A stretch of 64,000 bases of DNA from Pseudomonadota bacterium. GTDB taxonomy: Bacteria > Pseudomonadota > Gammaproteobacteria > Burkholderiales > Chitinibacteraceae. The notes beneath the pieces are model-generated. The model did not search any database, was not told the origin of the DNA, and saw only the letters and a program-made list of their open reading frames with translations. The stretch lies in contig JAPLQI010000093.1 in assembly GCA_026399755.1 (NCBI GenBank), positions 1 to 64,000 of the forward strand, given 5' to 3'. The stretch's first letter is position 1; the number at the start of each line of letters is the position of its first letter. Below are positions 27,775 through 36,939 of this stretch, in pieces. Made by a program: the position numbers and the translations under genes.

Positions 27775-30700
27775 ATGACCGAAGACCAATTAGAACAAGA
27801 AGCCCTGAGCTGGCTGGTTGAAACAGGTTATCGCCATCTCTGCGGCTATGATATTGCGCCCGATGGTAAAGACGCTGAGCGTGGCGATTATATGCAGCCG
27901 GTTTTAATTGAACGTCTGCGGTCTGCTATTGCACGATTAAATCCTTTGATTCCCTTGGTGGCGCGTGAAGATGCTATTAAACAGGTGCTGGATTTAGGAA
28001 CACCTGCTTTATTGGCGGCGAATCGGCATTTTCATGGCCTGCTGGTGAATGGCGTGCCGGTTCAATACCAGAAAGATGGCGAAACGCGCGGGGATTTTGT
28101 GCGGCTGATTGATTTTGCAGAAGCCAGCAAAAATGAATTCCTGGCGATTAATCAGTACACGCTAAAAGGCGCAAAACATACCCGCAGGCCGGATATTATT
28201 TTATTTGTAAATGGCTTGCCGCTGGTATTGCTGGAGCTTAAAAACCCTGCCGATGAAAATGCGGATATTTATAAAGCATTTGAGCAGATTCAAACTTATA
28301 AAGCGCAAATTCCTGATGTGTTTCAGTACAACGAAATTCTGGTGATTTCGGATGGGTCTGAGGCGCGGATGGGATCTTTATCAGCTAATGCCGAGCGCTA
28401 TATGCAATGGCGCACGATTGATGGCATTAGCCTTGATCCATTAGGGCAATTTAATGAATTAGAAACGTTGATTCGCGGCATTCTTGCGCCGGAATATCTG
28501 CTGGATTATTTGCGCTTTTTTGTGCTGTTTGAAGACGACGGCACGCTGCTCAAAAAGATTGCTGGCTATCACCAGTTTCACGCTGTCCGTGCGGCGATTG
28601 AGCGGGTAGTCACAGCATCCCGCCCCAATGTGACCGGCAGCAAAAAAGGTAAAGGCGGCGTGGTCTGGCATACGCAGGGGTCGGGCAAGAGCATCACCAT
28701 GACTTGCTTTGCCGCACGCGTGATGCGGGAAGCTGCGATGGAAAACCCGACCATTGTGGTGATTACCGACCGTAATGATCTGGATGGCCAGCTGTTCGGT
28801 GTGTTTTCTTTGGCTCAGGATTTGCTTCGTGAGCAGCCGGTGCAAGTAAGTACTCGGCAAGATTTGCGCGCCAAATTGAGTAACCGCCCCTCTGGCGGGA
28901 TTGTGTTTGCCACTATCCAAAAGTTTGCGCCGGGCGAGGACGAAGATGTATTCCCCCTGTTATCAGACCGGCACAATATTGTGGTGATTGCCGATGAGGC
29001 ACACCGCACGCAGTATGGTTTTGAAGCAAAACTCAAACAACGCCTGCCAAAGCCTATCCAAGCCCCCAATCTGGCTGGCGTCGCTCAAGAAGCAAGCCCT
29101 CCGTATTTAACAAGCAGCTATCAAGTCGGTTACGCCCAACATCTGCGTGATGCACTGCCCAATGCCACTTTTGTGGCGTTCACCGGCACGCCGGTATCTT
29201 CTGAGGATAGAGATACGCGCTCGGTATTTGGTGAATACATCCATATCTACGATATGCAGCAGGCCAAAGAAGATGGCGCAACGGTGGCGATTTATTATGA
29301 ATCGCGGCTGGCAAAATTAAGCCTTAAAGTCGATGAAATGGCCCAGATTGACGATGACGTCGATGAGCTGGCCGAGGATGAAGAAGAAAGCGAGCAAGGC
29401 AAGCTTAAATCTAAATGGGCGGCACTGGAGCGGATTGTGGGTGCTGAGCCACGTATTGCCAGTGTGGCGGCTGATTTAGTGAATCACTTTGAAACACGCC
29501 AACAAAGCCAGTCGGGTAAGGCGATGGTTGTAGCGATGAGCCGCGAGATTTGCGTGCATTTATATAACGAGCTAATCAAGCTGCGCCCGGATTGGCATAA
29601 CGATGACCCAGAGCTGGGCGCGATCAAAATTGTGATGACCGGCTCGGCCAGTGACAAGGCTTTGCTCCGGCCTCACATCTACCCTAAGCAAGTCAAAAAG
29701 CGGCTGGAAAAACGCTTTAAAGATCCAAATGATCCTTTGCAATTAGTGATTGTGCGCGATATGTGGCTCACCGGCTTTGATGCGCCTTGCGTGCATACGC
29801 TGTATATCGATAAGCCCATGAAGGGGCACAATCTGATGCAAGCCATTGCGCGGGTGAATCGGGTATTTCACGATAAGCAAGGCGGCTTGGTCGTTGATTA
29901 CATCGGCATCGCCAACGAGCTGAAAGCGGCACTCAAGGAATACACCGCCAGCAATGGGCGCGGTAAACCGACGGTGGATACGGCGGAAGCGTGGGCGGTA
30001 CTCGAAGAGAAAATCGATATCTTGCAAGGCATGTTGCATGGCTTTGATTACAGCGAATTTATCACTGGCGGCCATCGCCTATTGGCAGGCGCAGCTAATC
30101 ATGTGCTGGGATTAGCAGACGGTAAAAAGCGCTTTGCAGATAACGCGCTGGCGATGAGTAAAGCATTTAGCCTGTGCGGCACCATGGATGAAGCCAAAGC
30201 CGTGCGTGAAGAAGTCGCCTTTTTGCAAGCGGTGAAAGTGCTGCTGATTAAGCGGGATCTGAGCGCAAAAAAACTCAGCAATGAGGATAGGGAACTGGCC
30301 ATTCGCCAGATTATCGGGCAGGCGGTTGCCTCGGATGAGGTGGTCGATATTTTTGATGCGGTGGGTTTGGAAAAGCCCAATATTGGTTTGCTGGATGATG
30401 ATTTCTTGGCTGAAGTGCGTAATCTGCCTGAGAGAAATCTGGCCGTAGAATTGCTGGAGCGCTTGCTGGAAGGGGAAATCAAATCCAAGTTTGCCAGCAA
30501 TGTGGTGCAGCAGAAGAAGTTTTCTGAGCTACTGACTGATGTGGTTAAACGTTATCAAAACCGTAGCATCGAAACCGCACAAGTGATGGAAGAGCTGGTC
30601 GCCATGGCCAAGAAATTTCGTGAGGCGGCTTTGCGTGGCGAAGCCTTGGGATTATCAGAAGACGAAGTGAAGTTTTATGATGCTCTGGCTAATAATGAAT

Positions 30701-30933
30701 CGGCAGTGCGTGAGCTGCCGGACGAAACCCTTAAACGCATTGCCCATGAGCTTACGACCAATTTGCGAAAAAATATCAGCGTGGATTGGTCGCAACGGGA
30801 AAGTGTTCGTGCCAAATTGCGGATTATGGTGAAGCGCATCCTGCGTAAATACGGCTATCCGCCTGATTTTCAGGAAGATGCGATTCAAACTGTGTTGCAA
30901 CAGGCTGAGGCATTGAGTGCAGAGTGGGTTTAA
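27775..30933 (+). CDS. hsdR: Type I restriction endonuclease subunit HsdR
   Basis: ATP-dependent translocase-nuclease of 1052 aa. The N-terminal PD-(D/E)XK nuclease is seen at [20 protein letters not shown] (about residues 141-160). SF2 helicase motifs follow: Walker A TQGSGKS (about 300), DEAHR (about 406), FTGTPV, and later [13 protein letters not shown] and [10 protein letters not shown]. The helical C-terminal domain binds HsdM. The ribosome site GGGAGG precedes the ATG. The last 77 codons are duplicated at 34283-34516. Confidence 0.96.
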   Translation: MTEDQLEQEALSWLVETGYRHLCGYDIAPDGKDAERGDYMQPVLIERLRSAIARLNPLIPLVAREDAIKQVLDLGTPALLAANRHFHGLLVNGVPVQYQKDGETRGDFVRLIDFAEASKNEFLAINQYTLKGAKHTRRPDIILFVNGLPLVLLELKNPADENADIYKAFEQIQTYKAQIPDVFQYNEILVISDGSEARMGSLSANAERYMQWRTIDGISLDPLGQFNELETLIRGILAPEYLLDYLRFFVLFEDDGTLLKKIAGYHQFHAVRAAIERVVTASRPNVTGSKKGKGGVVWHTQGSGKSITMTCFAARVMREAAMENPTIVVITDRNDLDGQLFGVFSLAQDLLREQPVQVSTRQDLRAKLSNRPSGGIVFATIQKFAPGEDEDVFPLLSDRHNIVVIADEAHRTQYGFEAKLKQRLPKPIQAPNLAGVAQEASPPYLTSSYQVGYAQHLRDALPNATFVAFTGTPVSSEDRDTRSVFGEYIHIYDMQQAKEDGATVAIYYESRLAKLSLKVDEMAQIDDDVDELAEDEEESEQGKLKSKWAALERIVGAEPRIASVAADLVNHFETRQQSQSGKAMVVAMSREICVHLYNELIKLRPDWHNDDPELGAIKIVMTGSASDKALLRPHIYPKQVKKRLEKRFKDPNDPLQLVIVRDMWLTGFDAPCVHTLYIDKPMKGHNLMQAIARVNRVFHDKQGGLVVDYIGIANELKAALKEYTASNGRGKPTVDTAEAWAVLEEKIDILQGMLHGFDYSEFITGGHRLLAGAANHVLGLADGKKRFADNALAMSKAFSLCGTMDEAKAVREEVAFLQAVKVLLIKRDLSAKKLSNEDRELAIRQIIGQAVASDEVVDIFDAVGLEKPNIGLLDDDFLAEVRNLPERNLAVELLERLLEGEIKSKFASNVVQQKKFSELLTDVVKRYQNRSIETAQVMEELVAMAKKFREAALRGEALGLSEDEVKFYDALANNESAVRELPDETLKRIAHELTTNLRKNISVDWSQRESVRAKLRIMVKRILRKYGYPPDFQEDAIQTVLQQAEALSAEWV

Positions 30934-31209
30934 TAGATGTGTGGGCTTGCGAGTGGTTCATGCCCTGTGTTTGGACAAGATGCGCACTACTGTAGAGGGG
31001 TGTACTTGAAATAGCCGTGCGGCATCGGCGCTAATCTTCGTGCCTGATGTCAGCTGACACAGCACGGGTCGAACTCACTGTCGTTTGCAGAGCAGTTTTA
31101 CGCGTTAGCAGTAAAGGTGCGCCCAATTTAAAAAGGGCAAGGGGTCGATTCAGGCAAGCTCGGCCTCTCAAAGCTAATGCGACAGATACAGAATTAGGGT
31201 GGAGGGCGT
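30934..31209. other. Intergenic region between hsdR and the nuclease-transposase fusion
   Basis: No gene. It holds an inverted repeat around TGTCAGCTGACA (about 31057-31068) within a larger CGTGC...GCACG hairpin. From 31111 it contains the left terminal repeat of the putative IS66-like element. No clear promoter for the fusion gene was identified. Confidence 0.5.
31111..31165 (+). repeat. Candidate left terminal inverted repeat
   Basis: Begins GTAA and includes CCCAATTTAAAAAGGGCAA and GGGGTCGATTCAGGCAAGC. It pairs imperfectly with the complement of 34018-34072. About two thirds of positions match over the outer 31 bp. Confidence 0.45.
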
Positions 31210-33978
31210 ATGAATGCGAAAAATCAAGAAATACGTATTTCAGAAGTTGTTGTTCGGGCTCATCTCGACTGTGCGCGGAAAAGCTTCTTGCTCATGTTTC
31301 ATCGTGATCAAAGAAAACCCACCGAATATGGGGTGATGATAGGCGAGCGAAAAAGCCGTGATGTTACAAATTATCTCAGCAAACATGAGATTAGAGGGGC
31401 TTTGAGCCTGGACGTTATAAGTGGAGAGCATCATTGGGCCGCAGGCGACATTTCTATCAATCAAATCATTTCTAAGCGACTTGAAACTGAAAACGTATTT
31501 TTCGAGATAGTCAATAACAAATCCAGAATAGAAAAACTTTCTATTTCCCCTGTTATTTTTTCGGCATCACACACTCTCCGCCAAGAAGAACGGATTGAGC
31601 TTGCGTTTGCTGCCCATGTTTTGGACCAAATTCACAAAACTCAGACACTTTCAGGAAAAATTGTACTGCTCGGCGGCGAGGAAAAATCGGTTCGGCTTAC
31701 GGATTTCGCCCAAAAATTTCATCCAGCAATAGCTCTGCTCAATGGCTGGCTGGCTTCGAGTCAAGATCCGCCTCTGGTGGTGCTGAATAAACATTGCGCC
31801 GAATGCGAGTTTCAGCATTTATGCCGACCTATAGCCGAGAGCGAAGACAGTATCAGTCTCTTGGCTAGAATCGGGCCAGCAGAACTCGCCCGCTATACAA
31901 GGAAAGGCATTTTTACTATCAAGCAACTGTCATTTCTTTATCGGGCCAGAAAGCGTAATCGACGTGGTAAGACGCCTCCGGTTAAGCACCTTTATGAGTT
32001 ACAGGCATTGGCTCTGCGTACTGGAAATGTCTATCTCCACGGGGACGCAACACTAATTCCCAGCGCCTCGGTGGAAATCTTTCTTGATATAGAAGTACTT
32101 CCAGAAACTGAGTTCCACTACTTGATCGGTATTGTGGTCGCAAATCAAGACAGCTTGGAGCGCCACCAATATTGGGCGGACTCGAAGGCTGATGAAGCCG
32201 CCATCTTTGCTAAGATGATCATTCTTTTAAATTGTCACCCAACAAGTCCGATTTTTCATTATGGTAACTTCGAACGTGTAGTCATCACCAAACTTGGAAA
32301 AACGTACGATACGCCAATTGATACTATTCTTACACGTTTGTTCAACGTCAACACCTGCATATTTGGGAAAATTTATTTCCCTGTTAGATCAAACGGCCTA
32401 AAAGAAATATGCAATTTTATTGGATTACCCTGGAGTTCCCCAGGCGCATCAGGACTGCAAAGCATTGTTTGGCGATATAGGTATGACGAAACACAAGATG
32501 AAAAATTTTGCAATTTGCTGTTGGCGTATAATTACGAAGACTGTGAAAATCTTCGGTTACTTGTGGTGCGATTACGTGAAATAGCGACAAATGGGAAACA
32601 CTCTGTCGATATTCGATTTGCTGAAATTGAAGGTGGGTCATTATCTGAGCAAGCTTCTACCATCGTATTTCAATTTAAAAAATTATTGGTTTCTGCTCAT
32701 GGAAAATATGAGCAGTCAAAAATTATTCTGAAAAAGGTGTCTAAAGCTAATTCTTCATCCGTTTTGGCTGGCAAACAGGCAGGAGTACTGGCACGGGAAA
32801 ATGCACGCAACAAACACAATACTAGAAAAGTGGACAAAACAATAAAAGTCCGACGTGGAAGAACATGCCCGAAACATCCAGGAAGATTACTGAAGCCAAC
32901 TGAAATTGAATCGACAAGAACAATTATCGATCTTATATTTACGCCTAGGGGCGTAAAGAAGGTGGTAACTCGGTATATTGGAAAACAAGGATATTGTTCA
33001 GCCTGCCATAGTCAATACAGTCCACCTGCAATTCGGCGGCTTGGCTCGGTGCAAAATTATGGACATGGTTTTCAAGCATGGGTAGCTTATCATCGCATGG
33101 CATTACGCCTACCGATTGATAAGATTACACAACTTATTGAGGATGTTTTTTTTGAAAAAATATCTTCAAGTCAGGTATATGCTTTATTCGAGCAACTAAG
33201 CCGATATTATGTTTTTTCAGAGAATTTGTTGTTAAAAAAAATACTAAGCAGTGCGATTATCCACGCAGATGAAACAACAGTAAATATCTTAGGTTCATCG
33301 CAATATATATGGGTAATCACTGACGGTACGCACGTAGTTTTTAGACACACTGAAGGCAGGGACGCAACTGTAATTCATAAATTACTGGATGGATATAAGG
33401 GCGTTTTATGTTCTGACTTTTATTCAGGATACGATTCAGTTGAATGTGCACAACAAAAATGTTGGGCTCATCTGATTAGAGACTTAAATGATGATCTACG
33501 AAAATCACCATTTGACATTGAATTAGAAACTTTTGTTTCAGCTGTGCGAGACCTAATTGTCCCAATATTTGAAGCGACTGAGAAATACGGATTGAAAGTT
33601 AGAAATTTAGCGAAATTCCACAAGAGCGTTGATCATTTCTATGATCACCAAATCATTGGGAAAACTTATCGATCAGACTTGATGATTACTTACCAAAAAC
33701 GCTTCTTGAAATATAGAGACAAATTATTTGTTTTCCTTGATAGAGATGGAGTTCCGTGGAACAACAACATGGCCGAAAGGGCTTTGAGGCATATAGCGGT
33801 TCAGAGAAAAATATCAGGTTCATTTGGGAAGGGGGGTACATTGCGTTATCTCATCTTTCTTGGCATCACTCAGTCATGTCGATTTCAGGAGAAGTCGTTA
33901 CTACAATTCCTACTTTCTGGAGAAAAAGATATTGATGAATTCAAGGGAAAAGGTGAGTTTGTTGGCTGGCGGATGTAG
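31210..33978 (+). CDS. Fusion of Cas4/RecB-like nuclease, DEDD RNase-H-fold nuclease and IS66-type transposase
   Basis: A single 922-aa frame with a strong ribosome site (GGAGGG). Residues 1-250 resemble the TM0106-type RecB/Cas4 nuclease: Cys21 plus Cys196-x2-Cys199-x5-Cys205 reproduce the four-cysteine Fe-S pattern of Cas4. Residues ~285-465 resemble the YprB-type RNase H fold, with Asp293-x-Glu295 (FLDIEVL) and Asp444 (YNYEDCENL). A basic linker (~500-560) leads to a zinc-ribbon-like CPKHPG...CSACHS. An IS66 DDE domain follows: Asp687 (HADETT), Asp736 (CSDFYSGYD) and Glu856 (NNNMAERALR). All catalytic residues are present. TM0106 proteins normally carry a helicase in place of the transposase. 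The gene is more AT-rich than its neighbours, a sign of transfer. Confidence 0.85.
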   Translation: MNAKNQEIRISEVVVRAHLDCARKSFLLMFHRDQRKPTEYGVMIGERKSRDVTNYLSKHEIRGALSLDVISGEHHWAAGDISINQIISKRLETENVFFEIVNNKSRIEKLSISPVIFSASHTLRQEERIELAFAAHVLDQIHKTQTLSGKIVLLGGEEKSVRLTDFAQKFHPAIALLNGWLASSQDPPLVVLNKHCAECEFQHLCRPIAESEDSISLLARIGPAELARYTRKGIFTIKQLSFLYRARKRNRRGKTPPVKHLYELQALALRTGNVYLHGDATLIPSASVEIFLDIEVLPETEFHYLIGIVVANQDSLERHQYWADSKADEAAIFAKMIILLNCHPTSPIFHYGNFERVVITKLGKTYDTPIDTILTRLFNVNTCIFGKIYFPVRSNGLKEICNFIGLPWSSPGASGLQSIVWRYRYDETQDEKFCNLLLAYNYEDCENLRLLVVRLREIATNGKHSVDIRFAEIEGGSLSEQASTIVFQFKKLLVSAHGKYEQSKIILKKVSKANSSSVLAGKQAGVLARENARNKHNTRKVDKTIKVRRGRTCPKHPGRLLKPTEIESTRTIIDLIFTPRGVKKVVTRYIGKQGYCSACHSQYSPPAIRRLGSVQNYGHGFQAWVAYHRMALRLPIDKITQLIEDVFFEKISSSQVYALFEQLSRYYVFSENLLLKKILSSAIIHADETTVNILGSSQYIWVITDGTHVVFRHTEGRDATVIHKLLDGYKGVLCSDFYSGYDSVECAQQKCWAHLIRDLNDDLRKSPFDIELETFVSAVRDLIVPIFEATEKYGLKVRNLAKFHKSVDHFYDHQIIGKTYRSDLMITYQKRFLKYRDKLFVFLDRDGVPWNNNMAERALRHIAVQRKISGSFGKGGTLRYLIFLGITQSCRFQEKSLLQFLLSGEKDIDEFKGKGEFVGWRM

Positions 33979-34017
33979 TGAGTTGTGTTTCGAACCAATC
34001 TGCCGTCCCGGCATGTT

Positions 34018-34072
34018 CGCGCTTACGTAATCTTGACCCCGTTGCCGAGATTTGATTGGCCCACGCTATTAC
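34018..34072 (-). repeat. Candidate right terminal inverted repeat
   Basis: Read on the minus strand from 34072 it begins GTAATAGCGTGGGCCAATC and includes GGCAACGGGGTC, GATTACG and AAGCGCG. These match the left end with small gaps. Confidence 0.45.
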
Positions 34073-34169
34073 GTTGAAAGCCATTGAAGCTTATTGGAAG
34101 ATACGATCTTTGGGTGGGTCGAGCCAAATATCGGCATCCCCGAGGGTCAAATTTCAATCGGCGTGAATA

Positions 34170-34282
34170 CTCAAGCCCAAACCCTCGCCATTCTGTGCGA
34201 CATGTTGCTGCCGCGCCTTATCTCCAGCCAGCTGTGCCTGCCCGATGTCGATGCGATGCAAGCGGAGGTCTGTGATGTTTGA
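34170..34282 (+). pseudogene. hsdS: hsdS 3'-end remnant
   Basis: Encodes AQTLAILCDMLLPRLISSQL and then DAMQAEVCDV, closely matching the last ~37 codons of the intact HsdS (24510-24620). Everything upstream of this block is missing. The C-terminal sequence, including the GATGTTTGA overlap, is retained up to about 34281. Confidence 0.85.
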
Positions 34283-34516
34283 TCGGCGGTGCGTGAGCTG
34301 CCGGACGAAACCCTTAAACGCATTGCCCATGAGCTTACGACCAATTTGCGAAAAAATATCAGCGTGGATTGGTCGCAACGGGAAAGTGTTCGTGCCAAAT
34401 TGCGGATTATGGTGAAGCGTATCCTGCGTAAATATGGCTATCCGCCTGATTTTCAGGAAGATGCCATTCAAATGGTGCTGCAACAGGCTGAGGCACTGGG
34501 TGCGGAGTGGGTGTAA
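34283..34516 (+). pseudogene. hsdR: hsdR 3'-end remnant
   Basis: Encodes the last ~77 residues of HsdR ([20 protein letters not shown] ...) with only a few changes from the copy at 30703-30933, mostly synonymous. It is joined directly to the hsdS remnant, so hsdS-hsdR intervening DNA has been deleted in this copy. Confidence 0.88.
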
Positions 34517-34600
34517 TGTCATTACCCATTAAAATGCTCGGCAGCGCTTAGGTCAAAACTTAGGGATGCAATTCATTATTTAAAAAATATATCTAGCAAA

Positions 34601-34679
34601 ATAGCCACTAGATACTTCTCTGCTTAGTGCCAGAGAGAAAAGCCCCGTAAATCTAACGATTGCGGGGCTTTTTCTTGCC
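34601..34679 (+). repeat. Right direct repeat of island (attR-like)
   Basis: Diverged copy of 19254-19332 that starts with the last eight tRNA bases (ATAGCCAC) and includes the full terminator. No tRNA body precedes it. Confidence 0.8.
34640..34674 (+). terminator. Terminator copy at right island end
   Basis: Hairpin arms AGCCCCGTAA / TTGCGGGGCT with one G-T wobble in the stem, followed by TTTTTC. It is a copy of the tRNA-Met terminator and could end transcription from the island. Confidence 0.8.
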
Positions 34680-35022
34680 AGAAGTAACTGCCACATCGTT
34701 AGGCCGCAGTTGTCGCCCATCCCCTTTTTAGCCTTACCCATCTTGCGGTTTTTTTTGCCGTTATCACCTCTGTTGCTCGCAAAAAACAATGCGCTTAAGT
34801 CCTCTACATTTCATCCGATATAGCGTATGACGATGGCTTTAATTTCGTCTTTTAAATGGCACACTTAGTTTTTTTAGTCCGGCTTTTTAATGAAGAAAAA
34901 CGAAAACGATTTAATTTGAAGCCTGCTTATTTAGGCTTCAAAACAGCGATTAAATGGCCCTGCTCGGTTCAGTGTTTGCTTGGTTTTATGCGGCGTAACA
35001 CCGAGAACATCAGGATAGGAAA

Positions 35023-36924
35023 ATGGCGATAAGCCTTAATACCAATCTTACGGCGATCAGTACTCAGCGCAGTTTGAGTACGTCGCAAAGTGCTTTGGCT
35101 ATTTCCTTAAATCGCCTTTCATCCGGCCTGCGTATCAATCGTGCACAGGATGATGCAGCTGGGCTGGCGATTAGCAGCCGTATGACGTCGCAAATCAAAG
35201 GTACGAGCCAAGCAGTTCGTAATGCTAATGACGGTATTTCCTTGCTGCAAACCGCCGAAGGGGCAATGAGCGGTATCAGCGACAATCTGCAGCGCATGCG
35301 CGAGCTAGCCGTTCAGGCGGCCAACGCGCCGGTTTCTAGCTCAGATCGCAAACTCATTAATGCCGAGGTGCAGCAGCTCAGCGCAGAAATCCAGCGTATT
35401 GCCAGCTCGGCCCATTTCAATGGAATCAAGCTGCTGGATGGGAGCTTTAATTCGCACGCCTTTTATGTTGGCGCAAACTCAGGCGATGCAATTAGCATCA
35501 GCACGATTAGCAATATGCAAACCACGCATTTGGGCAGCACCGGCTCTTCCTTTGAGGCAACACTTAAAAGCGAGTCGGTCGCGTCCTCGCTCAGTGCTGG
35601 AGATTTGCTGCTGAATAATATCTCGGTCAACGCTTCAACACTGGGCGCAGCGGCTGGGCAAACGGCTGATAGTGCTTTTGCGATTGCGGCGGCCATTAAT
35701 GCCAGCACCGCAACGTCAGGTGCTAGTGCCAGCACCGCAACGTCAGGTGCTAGTGCCAGCGCCAACACAAAATTAATCAGCGCGGCGCCTAGCTCATTCA
35801 GCAATATTGCAGCATTTAGCATCAATGGCGTGGATATCGGCTCGGTCAGCGCGGGCACGGATGCCAGCAGCCAAAGCACTAACCTTGCCAATGCGATTGC
35901 GGGGTTTGCAGCGCAAACGGGTGTAACAGCCAGCGCCAGCGCAGGAATCGTGACGATGAGCGCGGCAGATGGGCGCAATATTAATATCGGCTTAAACGGT
36001 ACGGTGGCTAATGCTGCAGCCGCAGCAGCAAATAAAGCGGCGTTTCTGAGCCAAACAGGCTTGGCAGCTGGGGCGGTAGGCTCGCAGGGAACTGCGGCGG
36101 TGGCGGCTCAAAACACCTTTAATATTGCGGCTAATGTGGGAGCGGGGGCGCAGTTTGTCGTGAATGGGATTAGCTTTACTGTGCGTAATTCGGCACTGGC
36201 ATCGGCGGTGGTGGATGCCAGCCATGTAGATTTGAATATTTCTGGCGCGAGCAATAATGCGGCAACGGTTTCATCGGCGCTCAGTAGTGCGATCTCTTTG
36301 GCGCAAGGCAATGGGCTCACCTCAGCCGCTCTCAGTGCTTTTAGTGTTGCAGATGGCGGTGGCACGGTGGTGCTTAATGACAATACGCCCGGCGCTTCAA
36401 GTACCAGTATTTCCAGTAGCGCAGGATCTGTCACGCGTAATATCACGGGGGCCGCTACCAGCAGCGGCAGTGCGGCCAGCAGTCGTGGCACGGTTACGCT
36501 TTCATGCTCTTCACAAGACGGCCTTAGCGTTGCAGGGGCCGCCCCCGAAAACGCAGGATTGAAAGCAGGCATCACCGCGGCCACAGCCATTGCCAGCATC
36601 AGCGGCATTACTTCACTCAATACTTTAACGGCGTCGAATGCGCAAAATGCCATTTCCTCACTTGATAGCGCGCTAGATATTGTAAATGCTGCCCGTGGCT
36701 CGCTGGGCGCTTACCAAAATCGTTTTATTTGGGCGGTCGCTAATATGCAAACCAGCTTAGAAAGCCTAACAGCATCGCGCAGCCGTATTCAAGATGCCGA
36801 TTTTGCCGCTGAAACGGGCAGCATCACCCGCGCTCATATCTTGCAAAAAGCAGGCACGGCGATGCTTGCCCAAGCCAACACCACGCCTTATATGGTGATG
36901 GCCCTACTCAAAGGCGCGCTTTAA
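35023..36924 (+). CDS. fliC: Flagellin
   Basis: Structural subunit of the flagellar filament, 633 aa. The conserved N-terminal D0/D1 helices (residues 1-140, including LNRLSSGLRINRAQDDAAGL and FNGIKLLDG) are intact. So is the C-terminal D1/D0 (about 545-633, including SRIQDADFAAET and LQKAGTAMLAQAN). The central 400 residues are very rich in Ala, Ser, Thr and Gly and lack aromatic residues, as in surface-exposed variable domains. A 27-bp tandem duplication lies at about residues 228-246. No other flagellar gene is adjacent, so it is an isolated, possibly extra, flagellin. It begins about 340 bp after the island's right end. Confidence 0.93.
   Translation: MAISLNTNLTAISTQRSLSTSQSALAISLNRLSSGLRINRAQDDAAGLAISSRMTSQIKGTSQAVRNANDGISLLQTAEGAMSGISDNLQRMRELAVQAANAPVSSSDRKLINAEVQQLSAEIQRIASSAHFNGIKLLDGSFNSHAFYVGANSGDAISISTISNMQTTHLGSTGSSFEATLKSESVASSLSAGDLLLNNISVNASTLGAAAGQTADSAFAIAAAINASTATSGASASTATSGASASANTKLISAAPSSFSNIAAFSINGVDIGSVSAGTDASSQSTNLANAIAGFAAQTGVTASASAGIVTMSAADGRNINIGLNGTVANAAAAAANKAAFLSQTGLAAGAVGSQGTAAVAAQNTFNIAANVGAGAQFVVNGISFTVRNSALASAVVDASHVDLNISGASNNAATVSSALSSAISLAQGNGLTSAALSAFSVADGGGTVVLNDNTPGASSTSISSSAGSVTRNITGAATSSGSAASSRGTVTLSCSSQDGLSVAGAAPENAGLKAGITAATAIASISGITSLNTLTASNAQNAISSLDSALDIVNAARGSLGAYQNRFIWAVANMQTSLESLTASRSRIQDADFAAETGSITRAHILQKAGTAMLAQANTTPYMVMALLKGAL
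35702..35758 (+). repeat. 27-bp tandem duplication in flagellin
   Basis: Two consecutive identical copies of a 27-bp unit encode the peptide ASTATSGAS twice, with a partial third start (GCCAGCGCC). It is in frame and lies in the variable domain. Confidence 0.85.
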
Positions 36925-36939
36925 CACGCCGCTCCGCGC

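Larger units (their letters stand above)
31111..34072 (+). mobile_element. Putative IS66-like element with a single nuclease-transposase gene
   Basis: The ends at 31111 (GTAAAGGTGCGCCC...) and 34072 (minus strand GTAATAGCGTGGGCC...) can be aligned as imperfect inverted repeats over about 55 bp. The best shared blocks are GTAA, CCAAT, GGCAA, GGGGTC and AAGC-CG. GTAA is the typical first tetranucleotide of IS66 elements. No 8-bp target duplication is visible, and no tnpA/tnpB accessory genes are present. The alignment was done by eye with small gaps, so the ends are provisional. Confidence 0.5.
34517..35022. other. Intergenic region: right island end and flagellin leader
   Basis: About 500 bp. 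It holds the right direct repeat with terminator copy (34601-34679). An 8-bp-arm inverted repeat TGAAGCCT...AGGCTTCA lies at about 34918-34941. The flagellin leader ends with an AGGATAGG ribosome site. I looked for sigma-28 and sigma-54 promoters before the flagellin gene and found no convincing match. Confidence 0.5.

Noticed and set aside
31210-31960. CRISPR-associated Cas4 with a nearby CRISPR system
   Set aside because: The Cas4-like cysteines are part of a larger fusion protein, and no cas1/cas2 or repeat-spacer array exists in the window.
31103-34080. 8-bp target duplication around the IS66-like element
   Set aside because: The flanks CGTTAGCA and GTTGAAAG share only a few bases; not a credible duplication.
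34084-34275. 63-codon plus-strand frame after the fusion gene
   Set aside because: It reads the hsdS remnant out of frame; the remnant is recognisable in another frame.
34800-35022. Sigma-28 or sigma-54 promoter for the flagellin gene
   Set aside because: No match to TAAA-N15-GCCGATAA or TGGCAC-N5-TTGC with acceptable spacing could be found by eye.
35463-35978. 171-codon minus-strand open frame in the flagellin gene
   Set aside because: It is the antisense shadow of the Ala/Ser-rich domain, where GC-biased codons keep the opposite strand open; the flagellin frame is clearly the real one.
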